This document shows positions 46,221 through 54,579 of a stretch of 64,000 bases of DNA, in pieces. Location: positions 744,001 through 808,000 of the forward strand of contig NZ_JBHTIH010000003.1 of the NCBI RefSeq assembly GCF_042677045.1. Direction: 5' to 3'. A program made the translations under genes and the position numbers. The stretch is from Lysobacter_K koreensis (lineage in GTDB: Bacteria > Pseudomonadota > Gammaproteobacteria > Xanthomonadales > Xanthomonadaceae). The notes under the pieces are model-generated. The model was not told the origin of the DNA, made no database searches, and worked only from the letters and a program-made list of their open reading frames with translations. Positions within the stretch are counted from its first letter, which is position 1, and every line of letters starts with the position of its first letter.

Positions 46221-46226
46221 TAGAAT
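46221..46226 (+). promoter_or_regulatory. Possible -10 element of the lysAC promoter
   Basis: TAGAAT in GTTCGACTAGAATCGACGG, 70 bases before the lysAC start and inside the divergent gap with the PhzF gene. No clear -35 box is visible, so this is weakly supported. Confidence 0.3.
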
Positions 46227-46295
46227 CGACGGTTCGTACCCGGGCTGGCGAGCCATGCCCCGGGCGAACGCGCAATTCTACGGCTGGGGACGGGT

Positions 46296-48896
46296 GTGGT
46301 GGCGGAAGCGAATCGTTGGCTGGTACTCAAGTTCGGCGGCACTTCGGTGTCCCGCCGCAACCGTTGGGACACCGTCGGACGCATCGCCGCCAAACGCATG
46401 GCCGACGAGAACGCGCGGGTGCTGGTGGTGGTGTCGGCGCTGACCGGGGTCACCAACGAGTTGCAGGCCATCGCGAGCGCGCCGGCCGGCGCCGGCGACG
46501 ATATCGCCGCGCGCGTGGCCGCTCTGGTCGAACGTCACCGCGCGTTCTGCGCCGAACTCGAGCTGGATGCAGACACCGTGCTCGGCGAACGCCTGGCCGG
46601 CCTGCAGGCACTGGTGATCGATGCGCGCGCCAGCGAACGCACGCTCGATTGGCAGGCCGACGTGCTGGCGCAGGGCGAGTTGCTGTCGTCGACGCTCGGC
46701 GCGGCTTACCTCGCGTCGCAAGGCCTGGATTTCGGCTGGTGCGATGCGCGCGGCTGGCTCGACGCGGTTTCCCTGCCCAACGCCAGCCCATGGGCGTCGC
46801 GGCTGTCGGTCAATTGTCGGCGCGAGGCCGATGCCGGCTTCGGCGAGCGCTTCGCGCAGCAACCCGCGCGCATGCTGATCACCCAGGGCTTCATCGCCCG
46901 CCACGCCGATGGCGGCACCGCGATCCTCGGACGGGGTGGTTCTGACACGTCGGCCGCGTACTTCGGGGCGCTGCTGCAGGCGCAGCGGGTGGAGATCTGG
47001 ACCGACGTGCCCGGCATGTTCAGCGCCAACCCGCGCGAGGTGCCCGACGCGCGCCTGCTCGCGCGGCTGGACTACGCCGAGGCGCAGGAGATCGCCACCA
47101 CCGGCGCCAAGGTGCTGCACCCGCGCTCGATCGCGCCGTGCCGCGACGCCAACGTGCCAATGAGTATTCTGGACACCGAGCGCCCGGAGCTGCCCGGCAC
47201 GCGCATCGACGCGAGCGCCGCGACCGTGCCCGGCGTCAAGGCGATCAGCCGCCGCAACGGGATTGTCCTCGTGTCGATGGAAAGCATCGGCATGTGGCAG
47301 CAGGTCGGCTTCCTGGCCGACATCTTCGAGCGCTTCAAGCGCCACGGCCTGTCGGTCGACCTGATCGGCTCGTCGGAGACCAACGTCACCGTCTCGCTCG
47401 ACCCCAGCGAGAACCTGGTCACCACCAACGTGCTGGAGGCGCTGTCGGCCGACCTGTCGGAGGTGTGCCGGGTCAAGGTGATCGCGCCGTGCGCGGCGAT
47501 TACGTTGGTCGGGCGCGGCATGCGTTCGCTGCTGCACCGGCTGAGCGACATCTGGGCGACGTTCGGGCAGGAGCGCGTGCACCTGATCTCGCAGTCGTCC
47601 AACGACCTCAACCTGACCTTCGTGATCGACGAGGCCGACGCCGACGGCCTGCTGCCGCAGCTGCACGCTGAACTGGTGCGCGGCGGGGCGATGCCGGTGC
47701 TCGACGCCAGCGTGTTCGGCCCGAGCTGGCGCGAGATCGCGCACGGCAAGCCGCAACGCGCCACGCCGTGGTGGGTCAGCGCGCGCACGGCCTTGCTGCA
47801 GCACGCGCAGGCCGGCACCCCGCGCTACGTCTACGACCTGGCGACGGTGCGCGAACGTGCGCGGTCGCTGGCGTCGGCGCCCGCGGTCGACCGCTGCTTC
47901 TACGCGATCAAGGCCAATCCGCACCCGGCGATCCTGGGCACGATCGCCGATGAAGGCTTCGGCCTGGAATGCGTGTCGCAGGGCGAACTCGAGCACGTGT
48001 TCGCGACGCTGCCCCAGCTGTCGCCGCAGCGCGTGCTGTTCACCCCGAGTTTCGCGCCGCGTCGCGAGTACGAGGCCGCATTCGCACGCGGTGTCACCGT
48101 CACCCTCGACAACATCGAGGCGCTGCAGCGCTGGCCCGAGGTGTTCCGCGGCCGCACGATCTGGCTGCGGCTCGACCTCGGCCACGGTGAGGGCCATCAC
48201 GAGAAAGTCCGCACCGGCGGCGTCGCGGCCAAGTTCGGCCTGCCGGTCGCGCGCTTCGACGCGTTCCTGGCCGAAGCACGCAAACTCGGCCTGCGCATCA
48301 GCGGCCTGCACGCGCACCTGGGCAGCGGCATCGACGACCCGCGCCACTGGCGCGAGGTCTACGCCCACCTGGCCGGCCTGGCCGACAACGTCGGCACCGT
48401 CGAGACGCTCGACATCGGCGGCGGGTTGCCGGTGCCGTACACGCCCGACGCGCAGGACTTCGACCTCGCGAACTGGCGTGCCGGCCTGGACGAAATCAAG
48501 GCCGCGTACCCGCGCTACGGGCTGGCGATCGAGCCGGGCCGCTACCTGGTCGCCGAGGCCGGGGCGTTGCTGCTGACCGTCACCCAGGTAGTCGAGAAGG
48601 ACGGCGTGCGCCGCGTCGGCGCCGACGCCGGCATGAACGCGCTGCTGCGCCCGGCGATGTACGAGGCCTACCACGGCATCCACAACCTGAGCCGGCTCGA
48701 TGATGCGGTTGCCGCGGCGTTCGACGTGGTCGGGCCGATCTGCGAGACCGGCGACGTGCTCGGTCGCGACCGCCTGCTGCCGCTGGCCACCAGCGAGGGC
48801 GACGTGCTGCTGGTCGCCGACGCCGGCGCCTACGGCATGGCGATGGCCAACACCTACAACCTGCGGGCATTGCCGGCCGAGCATGTGATCGCGTAG
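46296..48896 (+). CDS. lysAC: Bifunctional aspartate kinase / diaminopimelate decarboxylase
   Basis: An 866-residue fusion of the first and last enzymes of the lysine/meso-DAP pathway. Residues 1-455 form aspartate kinase (KFGGTSVSRRNRWDTVGRI near 12; LGRGGSDTSAAYFGALL near 212; regulatory ACT region with LIGSSETNVTVSLDP near 350). Residues 485-866 form PLP-dependent DAP decarboxylase (FYAIKANPHPAIL near 534 with the PLP Lys; HAHLGSGIDDPRHW near 670; ICETGDVLGRDRLLPLA near 813; GAYGMAMANTYN near 844). Fusions of this kind are, to my knowledge, restricted to xanthomonads and few others. The start is GTG 46296, with a GGGGA Shine-Dalgarno; GTG 46299 is also possible. The TAG stop lies in a palindromic repeat. 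Confidence 0.96.
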   Translation: MVAEANRWLVLKFGGTSVSRRNRWDTVGRIAAKRMADENARVLVVVSALTGVTNELQAIASAPAGAGDDIAARVAALVERHRAFCAELELDADTVLGERLAGLQALVIDARASERTLDWQADVLAQGELLSSTLGAAYLASQGLDFGWCDARGWLDAVSLPNASPWASRLSVNCRREADAGFGERFAQQPARMLITQGFIARHADGGTAILGRGGSDTSAAYFGALLQAQRVEIWTDVPGMFSANPREVPDARLLARLDYAEAQEIATTGAKVLHPRSIAPCRDANVPMSILDTERPELPGTRIDASAATVPGVKAISRRNGIVLVSMESIGMWQQVGFLADIFERFKRHGLSVDLIGSSETNVTVSLDPSENLVTTNVLEALSADLSEVCRVKVIAPCAAITLVGRGMRSLLHRLSDIWATFGQERVHLISQSSNDLNLTFVIDEADADGLLPQLHAELVRGGAMPVLDASVFGPSWREIAHGKPQRATPWWVSARTALLQHAQAGTPRYVYDLATVRERARSLASAPAVDRCFYAIKANPHPAILGTIADEGFGLECVSQGELEHVFATLPQLSPQRVLFTPSFAPRREYEAAFARGVTVTLDNIEALQRWPEVFRGRTIWLRLDLGHGEGHHEKVRTGGVAAKFGLPVARFDAFLAEARKLGLRISGLHAHLGSGIDDPRHWREVYAHLAGLADNVGTVETLDIGGGLPVPYTPDAQDFDLANWRAGLDEIKAAYPRYGLAIEPGRYLVAEAGALLLTVTQVVEKDGVRRVGADAGMNALLRPAMYEAYHGIHNLSRLDDAVAAAFDVVGPICETGDVLGRDRLLPLATSEGDVLLVADAGAYGMAMANTYNLRALPAEHVIA

Positions 48897-48959
48897 GGCG
48901 GGCCCTGGCCCGCCTCCTACTCACGCATTGATGCAACGGCGGGCCTGGGCCCGCCCTAC
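48893..48959. repeat. Family D inverted repeat supplying the lysAC stop
   Basis: GTAGGGCGGGCCCTGGCCCGCC (48893-48914) and GGCGGGCCTGGGCCCGCCCTAC (48938-48959) facing each other. The TAG at 48894-48896 is the lysAC stop codon. Confidence 0.85.
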
Positions 48960-48971
48960 GATGGTTCCGAG

Positions 48972-50333
48972 ATGACTGACTGGAAATTCCAACGCGACGC
49001 GATCCAGACCTTCCGCTTCGTGCGTTGCACGTTCGACGCGGCGACTGGCGTGGCACAGCTGGTGTACGCGTTCGACGACGGTCCCGAGCTGGTCGAGACG
49101 ATCACCGTGCCCGGCGCCCCGTTCACGCTCGATGGCGAACGGGCGGCCGCGGTCGAGCGCGCGCTGCAGTTGCTGCACCTGATCACCGGTGTCAGCTACT
49201 ACAAGGCCGCGGTGCCCGACGAGATCCGCATCGATTCGTATGCGATCGACGCGGACACGGCGGCATTGTTGACCCTGATCTACGAGAACGGCCTGGGCGA
49301 GTTCGCCTACCGCAACGGCCTGAACCTGCACGGCAGGATCCGCTTTCCGCACGGCGCGAATGCCGGCGACGGCGCACCGGTGCTGGGCCTGCGCGAACAC
49401 GCGCTGGTCGCGATCGGCGGCGGCAAGGATTCGCTGGTCAGCATCGAGGCGCTGCGCACGCTCGGCGTCGCGCAGACCGTGACCTGGGTCGGCGGCTCGC
49501 AGCTGATCAAGGCCTGCGCCGAGCGCACCGGCCTGCCGACGCTCAACGTCGGCCGCGCGCTGGCGCCGCAGCTGTTCGACTACAACCGCGAAGGCGCCTG
49601 GAACGGCCACATTCCGGTGACCGTCCTGAACTCGGCGATCCTGGTGCTGGCCGCGCTGCTGCACGATGTTGACCAGGTGGTGTTTTCCAACGAGCGCTCG
49701 GCGAGCTACGGCAGCCTGATCGAGGGCGCCGGCGAGGTGAACCACCAGTGGTCGAAAGGCTGGGCGTGCGAGTCGGCATTCGGCGACCACGTGCAACGCC
49801 GGATCGCGGCGGACCTGCACTACTACTCGCTGCTGCGCCCGCTGAGCGAACTGGCGGTCGCGCGCCAGTTCGCGAAGAGCGACCGCTACGACGCGCATTT
49901 CAGCAGCTGCAACCGCAATTTCCACATCCTCGGCGAACGCCCGGCCAACCGCTGGTGCGGCGTGTGCCCGAAGTGCCACTTCGTGTTCCTCGCACTCGCG
50001 CCGTTCATGCCAAAGCCGCGGCTAGTCGGCATCCTCGGCCGCAACCTGCTCGACGATCCGGCGCAGACCGCGGGTTACGACGCGCTGCTCGAGTTCCAGG
50101 ACCACAAGCCGTTTGAGTGCGTCGGCGAGGGCCGCGAATCGCGAGCAGCCCTCGCGGCGCTGGCCGAACGCCCCGAATGGCGCGAGGACGCGCTGGTCGA
50201 GCGTTTCGCGCGTGAGATCCGTCCGCAGCTCGATGCCGGCGACCTGCGCATCGAACCGCTGCTGGTGCTCGACGACGAACAGCGCATCCCGCCTGCGCTG
50301 TGGGAAAGACTGCGTGCGCATCTCTCAGCTTGA
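48972..50333 (+). CDS. murL: UDP-MurNAc-L-Ala-L-Glu epimerase (MurL)
   Basis: A 453-residue cytoplasmic protein that I recognise as MurL. In X. oryzae this enzyme converts the L-Glu of UDP-MurNAc-L-Ala-L-Glu to D-Glu, replacing glutamate racemase. Visible are an ATP-site-like VAIGGGKDSLVSIEALRTLG near residue 145, a PP-loop-like arrangement, VFSNERSASYGSLIEGAGEV near 235, and the Cys-rich segment ANRWCGVCPKCHFVFLALAP near 325. It lies 12 bases after a REP element behind lysAC and overlaps murD2, its pathway partner, by 20 bases. The start is ATG 48972. Confidence 0.92.
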   Translation: MTDWKFQRDAIQTFRFVRCTFDAATGVAQLVYAFDDGPELVETITVPGAPFTLDGERAAAVERALQLLHLITGVSYYKAAVPDEIRIDSYAIDADTAALLTLIYENGLGEFAYRNGLNLHGRIRFPHGANAGDGAPVLGLREHALVAIGGGKDSLVSIEALRTLGVAQTVTWVGGSQLIKACAERTGLPTLNVGRALAPQLFDYNREGAWNGHIPVTVLNSAILVLAALLHDVDQVVFSNERSASYGSLIEGAGEVNHQWSKGWACESAFGDHVQRRIAADLHYYSLLRPLSELAVARQFAKSDRYDAHFSSCNRNFHILGERPANRWCGVCPKCHFVFLALAPFMPKPRLVGILGRNLLDDPAQTAGYDALLEFQDHKPFECVGEGRESRAALAALAERPEWREDALVERFAREIRPQLDAGDLRIEPLLVLDDEQRIPPALWERLRAHLSA

Positions 50334-51702
50334 CGGCCGCCGGGTCGCGCTCTGGGGCTGGGGGCGCGAGGGACGCGCGGCGTACCGCGCGATCCGCGCG
50401 CGCCTGCCCGCGCTCGCGCTGACCCTGTTCTGCAGCGAACAGGAAACCGTCGACGCCGGCGCATTGCGCGACGCCAACCTGTCGATCGAAACCGCCGCCA
50501 CCGCCGAGCGCCTGTCGGCGTTCGAGGTGGTGGTGAAGTCGCCCGGGATCAGTCCGTACCGCGTCGAGGCCGTCGCGGCGGCGGAGCAGGGCACCGCGTT
50601 CATCGGCGGCACCACGTTGTGGTTCGCCGAGCATCCCGACGCACGCACGGTCTGCGTGACCGGGACCAAGGGCAAGAGCACGACCTCGTCGTTGCTGGCG
50701 CACCTGCTGCGCGCCCGCGGCCACGCCACCGCGCTGGCCGGCAACATCGGCCTGCCGCTGCTGGAGCTGCTGGACCCCCCGGTGGATCCCGAGTTCTGGG
50801 CGATCGAACTGTCGAGCTACCAGACCGGTGATGTCGCCGCCAGCGGCGTGCGGCCGGTAGTCGCGGTCGCGCTCAACGTGTTTCCCGAGCATTTGGACTG
50901 GCACGGCTCGCAGGCGCGTTACGTCGCCGACAAGCTGCGCCTGCTGACCGCAGCCAGGCCGCGGATCGCGGTGCTCAACGCCGCTGATCCGACGCTCGCG
51001 GCGCTGCGACTGCCCGACAGCGAGGTGCACTGGTTCGGTCGCAGCGATGGCTGGCACCTGCGCGGCGACGCGCTGTTCCGCGGCGAGCTGTTCGTGTTGG
51101 ACACGCTGCCGCTGCCGCTGCCCGGGCGCCACAACCGCGGCAACCTGTGCGCGGTGCTCGCGGCGATCGAGGCGCTCGGCTTGGACGCGGTCGCGCTGGC
51201 GCCGCATGCGGCGAGTTTCCGGCCGTTGCCGCATCGGCTGCAGCTGCTGGGCACGCGCGACGGGATCGGCTACGTCAACGACTCGATCAGCACCACGCCA
51301 CACGCGAGCCTGGCCGCGCTCGATTGCTTCCGCGAGCGGCGGGTGGCGATCCTGGTCGGCGGCCACGACCGCGGCATCGACTGGGATGCGTTCGTCGCGG
51401 CGATGCGCGTGCAGGCGCCGCGCGCGGTCATCACCATGGGCCAGAACGGGCCGCGCATCCACGCACAACTGGCGGCGCTGTCGGAGCCGTCGAACTTCGT
51501 GCTCGGCGCTGCGCGGGACCTGGCCGATGCGCTGGCGCAGGCGCGCATCGCGTTGCAGGGCGAGGGCGTCGTGCTGCTGTCGCCGGGCGCGCCCAGCTTC
51601 GGCGCCTACCGCGACTACGTCGCGCGCGGCCGGCATTTCGCGCAGCTCGCGGGCTTCGACCCGGAGGACATCAGCGCGATCCCCGGGCTCGGTGTCGCCT
51701 AG
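50314..51702 (+). CDS. murD2: UDP-MurNAc-L-Ala:L-glutamate ligase (MurD2)
   Basis: A 462-residue Mur ligase. The ATP-binding P-loop is VCVTGTKGKSTTSSLLAHLL near residue 110; the central domain has AIELSSYQTGDVA near 162 and NVFPEHLDWHGS near 188; the C-terminal domain begins near INDSISTTPHAS-like YVNDSISTTPHASLAALD at about 325 and contains LVGGHDRGIDWDAF near 348. Unlike MurD, the MurD2 class uses L-Glu and works with MurL, which is encoded immediately upstream with a 20-base overlap. The start is GTG 50314 behind GGGAAAG; longer in-frame extensions lie inside murL and are rejected. Confidence 0.92.
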   Translation: MRISQLDGRRVALWGWGREGRAAYRAIRARLPALALTLFCSEQETVDAGALRDANLSIETAATAERLSAFEVVVKSPGISPYRVEAVAAAEQGTAFIGGTTLWFAEHPDARTVCVTGTKGKSTTSSLLAHLLRARGHATALAGNIGLPLLELLDPPVDPEFWAIELSSYQTGDVAASGVRPVVAVALNVFPEHLDWHGSQARYVADKLRLLTAARPRIAVLNAADPTLAALRLPDSEVHWFGRSDGWHLRGDALFRGELFVLDTLPLPLPGRHNRGNLCAVLAAIEALGLDAVALAPHAASFRPLPHRLQLLGTRDGIGYVNDSISTTPHASLAALDCFRERRVAILVGGHDRGIDWDAFVAAMRVQAPRAVITMGQNGPRIHAQLAALSEPSNFVLGAARDLADALAQARIALQGEGVVLLSPGAPSFGAYRDYVARGRHFAQLAGFDPEDISAIPGLGVA

Positions 51703-51836
51703 CCGCGATCGGGCGCCGCGCCGCGCGCGGCAGGTCCGCCGAGGCGACGCGTGTGGTCCTCGACGTGACGGCATCTTTCACGCCCGCGGAACGCGGCTCT
51801 CGTAGGCTGCCGGTCTTCCGAGCGGAGAAGCCCGCC

Positions 51837-52628
51837 ATGCGTCGACTGATCGCTGCATTGAGTCTTGCGTTGTGCGCCGCGCCGGCGTTCGCCGCGATGC
51901 AGGCCAGGCCGGTCGAATGGAAAGTCGGCAAGGACCGCTTCAGCGGTGTGCTGGTCTTCGACGACGCCAGCACGAGCAAACGCCCGGGCCTGGTGATGGT
52001 GCCGAACTGGATGGGCGTCAACAACTCCGCGGTCGAGAAGGCCAAGCAGGTCGCCGGCGACGACTACGTGGTGCTGGTCGCCGACGTCTACGGCAAAGGC
52101 GTGCACCCGAAGAACGCGAAAGAGGCGGGAGCACAGGCGAAGAAAGCGTATGCCGATGGCGGCGTCAGCCTGCGTGCGCGCGCCAACGAGGCGGTGAAGG
52201 TGCTGAAGGCGCAGGCGGGCAAGGCCCCGCTGGACGCCACCAGGATCGGTGCCTTCGGCTTCTGCTTCGGAGGCTCGACGGTGCTCGAGCTAGCCCGTAG
52301 CGGCAGCGACGTGGCCGGTGTGGTCAGCCTGCACGGCGATGTCGACACCTACCTGCCGGCGGCCGCCAACACGGTCCGGACCTCGATCCTGGTGCTCAAC
52401 GGCGCCGACGACAGCAGCGTCAGCGACGCGCAGATCGCCGCGTTCGAGAAGGAAATGGACGCGGCCAAGGCCGATTGGCAGTTCGTCGACTTCAGCGGCG
52501 CCGTGCATTGTTTTAGCCAGCCCGAGTCTAATGATCCGCCGAATTGCGTCTACAACGAGCGCGCCGCGAAGCGCGCGTTCGAGATGCTGCACGACTTCTT
52601 CCGTGAGCGGTTCGCGACCAGCCAGTGA
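51837..52628 (+). CDS. Dienelactone hydrolase family protein, exported
   Basis: A 263-residue alpha/beta hydrolase of the dienelactone hydrolase family. A signal peptide (residues 1-20, ending PAFAAM) suggests a periplasmic or secreted location. The nucleophile is Cys in IGAFGFCFGGSTVLELA near residue 141; the acid is probable in LNGADDSSVSD near 195, and the His is in SGAVHCFSQPESNDP near 225. Substrate unknown. The start is ATG 51837, 135 bases after murD2. Confidence 0.9.
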   Translation: MRRLIAALSLALCAAPAFAAMQARPVEWKVGKDRFSGVLVFDDASTSKRPGLVMVPNWMGVNNSAVEKAKQVAGDDYVVLVADVYGKGVHPKNAKEAGAQAKKAYADGGVSLRARANEAVKVLKAQAGKAPLDATRIGAFGFCFGGSTVLELARSGSDVAGVVSLHGDVDTYLPAAANTVRTSILVLNGADDSSVSDAQIAAFEKEMDAAKADWQFVDFSGAVHCFSQPESNDPPNCVYNERAAKRAFEMLHDFFRERFATSQ

Positions 52629-52635
52629 TGCTTAT

Positions 52636-52686
52636 CCCCGAGGGGGACTTCCATCGGGGTGCAGGAGCGGCTGAAGCCGCTCCTGC
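52636..52686. repeat. Two short palindromes: GGGGACTTCC type (copy 2) and GCAGGAGCGGCT type
   Basis: CCCCGAGG-GGGACTT-CCATCGGGG (52636-52659) shares its centre with the element at 4811-4836. It is followed directly by GCAGGAGCGGCT-GA-AGCCGCTCCTGC (52661-52686), a perfect 12-bp stem resembling REP sequences known from pseudomonads. Both lie between the convergent dienelactone hydrolase and ispB genes and may stop transcription in both directions. Confidence 0.75.
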
Positions 52687-52700
52687 AAAACTGACGTTCA

Positions 52701-53711
52701 TCAGTGATCGCGGCTGACGGCGTAATGCGCCAGGCCATGCAGCGCGGCGACGTAGTCGTTGTCTTTCAGACCGTCGAGGGCCTGCCCGGCGGCGCGCGCG
52801 TAGCCGCGCGCGCGTTCCCGGCTGTACTCCAGGCCGCCGCTGGCGTGGATCGCGGCCAGGACTTCCGGCATCGCGCCGGTGTCGCCGTGCTCGACGGCCG
52901 CGCGCAGGCGCTCGCGGGTGGCGGCGTCGGCGCGTGCGATCGCGTGGATCAGCGGCAGCGTGGCCTTGCCTTCGGCCAGGTCGTCACCGAGGTTCTTGCC
53001 CATCGTCTGTGCATCGGAGGCGTAGTCGAGCACGTCGTCGGCGATCTGGAACGCGTAGCCCAGGTTGAGGCCGTACTCGTGCAGCGCGTCGCAGGTGGCG
53101 GCGTCGGCGCCGGCGAGCAGGGCGCCCAGCCGGGTCGCGGCGGCGAACAGCACCGCGGTCTTGCGTTCGATCACGCGCAGGTACGCGGCCTCGTCGGTGT
53201 CCGGGTTGCGCACGTGCAGCAGCTGCAGCACCTCGCCTTCGGCGATCTGGTTGGTGGTGTCGGCGAGGATCCGCATCACCTCCGGCCGCTCCAGCTCGAC
53301 CATCAGCTGGAAGCTGCGCGAGTACAGGAAGTCGCCGACCAGCACGCTGGCGGCGTTGCCCCACACCGCATTGGCGGTCTTGCGGCCGCGACGCAGGTCG
53401 GACTCGTCGACCACGTCGTCGTGCAGCAAGGTGGCCGTGTGGATGAACTCGACCACCGCCGCGAGCTGGTGGGCATCGGCATCAAGACCCTTGCCGCTGC
53501 GGTCGAGCGCGCCGGCCGCGAGCAGCAGCAGCATCGGCCGCAGGCGCTTGCCGCCGGCGCCGACGATGTACTCCGCGACCTGGTTGATCAGCACCACGTC
53601 CGAGGCCAGGCGCCGCCGGATCAGCGCGTCGACCGCCGCCATGTCGTCGCGGGCGAGGGACTGGATGCTCGCCAGGTCGGTGGCAGGCCGGGTCGGGACG
53701 CTCGAATGCAT
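52701..53711 (-). CDS. ispB: Long-chain polyprenyl diphosphate synthase (IspB-like)
   Basis: A 336-residue trans-prenyltransferase that makes the octaprenyl (or similar) diphosphate side chain for ubiquinone. The first Asp-rich motif is LLHDDVVDESDLRRGRK near residue 96, the second is FQIADDVLDYASD near 222, and GGKRLRPMLLLLAAGALD is near 56. The small residues just before the first DDxxD fit a long-chain synthase. Chain length cannot be read with certainty. Start ATG 53711, with a TATAAT just upstream. Confidence 0.93.
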   Translation of the reverse strand: MHSSVPTRPATDLASIQSLARDDMAAVDALIRRRLASDVVLINQVAEYIVGAGGKRLRPMLLLLAAGALDRSGKGLDADAHQLAAVVEFIHTATLLHDDVVDESDLRRGRKTANAVWGNAASVLVGDFLYSRSFQLMVELERPEVMRILADTTNQIAEGEVLQLLHVRNPDTDEAAYLRVIERKTAVLFAAATRLGALLAGADAATCDALHEYGLNLGYAFQIADDVLDYASDAQTMGKNLGDDLAEGKATLPLIHAIARADAATRERLRAAVEHGDTGAMPEVLAAIHASGGLEYSRERARGYARAAGQALDGLKDNDYVAALHGLAHYAVSRDH

Positions 53712-53738
53712 GGGGCAGTTCGGTTCGTGGGATCCGCG

Positions 53739-53744
53739 ATTATA
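53739..53744 (-). promoter_or_regulatory. -10 element of ispB
   Basis: TATAAT on the minus strand, in CGTATAATCGCGG, 28-33 bases before ATG 53711. The -35 region is weak. Confidence 0.45.
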
Positions 53745-53970
53745 CGAGGCGCACCAAGTCCGGTCGGTTCCCGCGCGGATTGCTGGATCTGGCTCTTGAA
53801 CGACCGAGGCGAGCGCCGGCACGACCAGCGCGCCTGCTCCCCCAAACAGGCGTATCCCGCCCGCCGGACGCAGGCCGACAGCGGCGTCCTGGCCCGGCGC
53901 CACGCGCCGCAACGTAGGAAAAAACCTGACCCTCCGCCGCGGAGCGAACCGATGGGCAGGGGCTGGCGGT

Positions 53971-53976
53971 TATACT
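53971..53976 (+). promoter_or_regulatory. -10 element of ssb
   Basis: TATACT in GGCGGTTATACTCCAATG, 48-53 bases before ATG 54024. No clear -35 and no obvious LexA site (TTAG-N6-TACTA) is visible. Confidence 0.45.
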
Positions 53977-54023
53977 CCAATGTCGCTCGACCGCTCCCGG
54001 CAACCACCTCAGGACTGCATTCC

Positions 54024-54527
54024 ATGGCACGTGGCATCAACAAGGTCATCCTGGTCGGCAACCTCGGCAACGACCCCGAAACCAAATACACCCAGGGCGG
54101 CATGGCCGTGACCACGCTCAGCCTGGCCACCACCAGCGTGCGCAAGGACAAGGACGGCCAGCAGATCGAAAAGACCGAATGGCACCGGGTCAAGCTGTTC
54201 GGCAAGCTCGGCGAGATCGCCGGCGAGTACCTGAAGAAGGGCCGCCAGGTCTACATCGAAGGCTCGATCCGCTACGACAAGTTCACCGGCGCCGACGGCG
54301 TCGAGAAGTACTTCACCGACATCGTTGCCGACGACATGCAGATGCTCGGCGGCAACCCGGGCGAGGGCGGTGGCGGAGCCCGGAGTGAGTTCCGTGGCGG
54401 TGGCGACCGCAACGAGCGTCCGGCCCGTCCCGCGGCGCCGCAAGGCGCGGCCCCGCGCCGCGAGGCGCCGGCGGCCAAGTCCAACGACTTCGCCGACGAT
54501 TTCGCCGACGACGACATCCCGTTCTGA
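54024..54527 (+). CDS. ssb: Single-stranded DNA-binding protein
   Basis: A 167-residue SSB. The OB fold runs from residue 1 to about 110 (ARGINKVILVGNLGNDPE, KTEWHRVKLFGKLGEIAGEYL, KGRQVYIEGSIRYDKF), followed by a flexible Gly/Arg/Pro/Ala linker and the acidic protein-interaction tip DFADDDIPF. All elements of a functional SSB are present. It lies 52 bases upstream of rfbB on the same strand, which may be read through. Start ATG 54024. Confidence 0.97.
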   Translation: MARGINKVILVGNLGNDPETKYTQGGMAVTTLSLATTSVRKDKDGQQIEKTEWHRVKLFGKLGEIAGEYLKKGRQVYIEGSIRYDKFTGADGVEKYFTDIVADDMQMLGGNPGEGGGGARSEFRGGGDRNERPARPAAPQGAAPRREAPAAKSNDFADDFADDDIPF

Positions 54528-54579
54528 AGCTCCGCGTCGACGAGTCCTTGAGTTCCGCATCCAACCTGGAGTTTCCTGA

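Larger units (their letters stand above)
53712..54023. other. Divergent intergenic region ispB / ssb
   Basis: 312 bases with a likely -10 for each gene at its ends (53739-53744 on the minus strand and 53971-53976 on the plus strand). The middle is GC-rich and I see nothing else in it. Confidence 0.5.

Noticed and set aside
46278..48884. Open frame of 868 codons on the minus strand
   Set aside because: Exact antisense shadow of lysAC; no recognisable domain.
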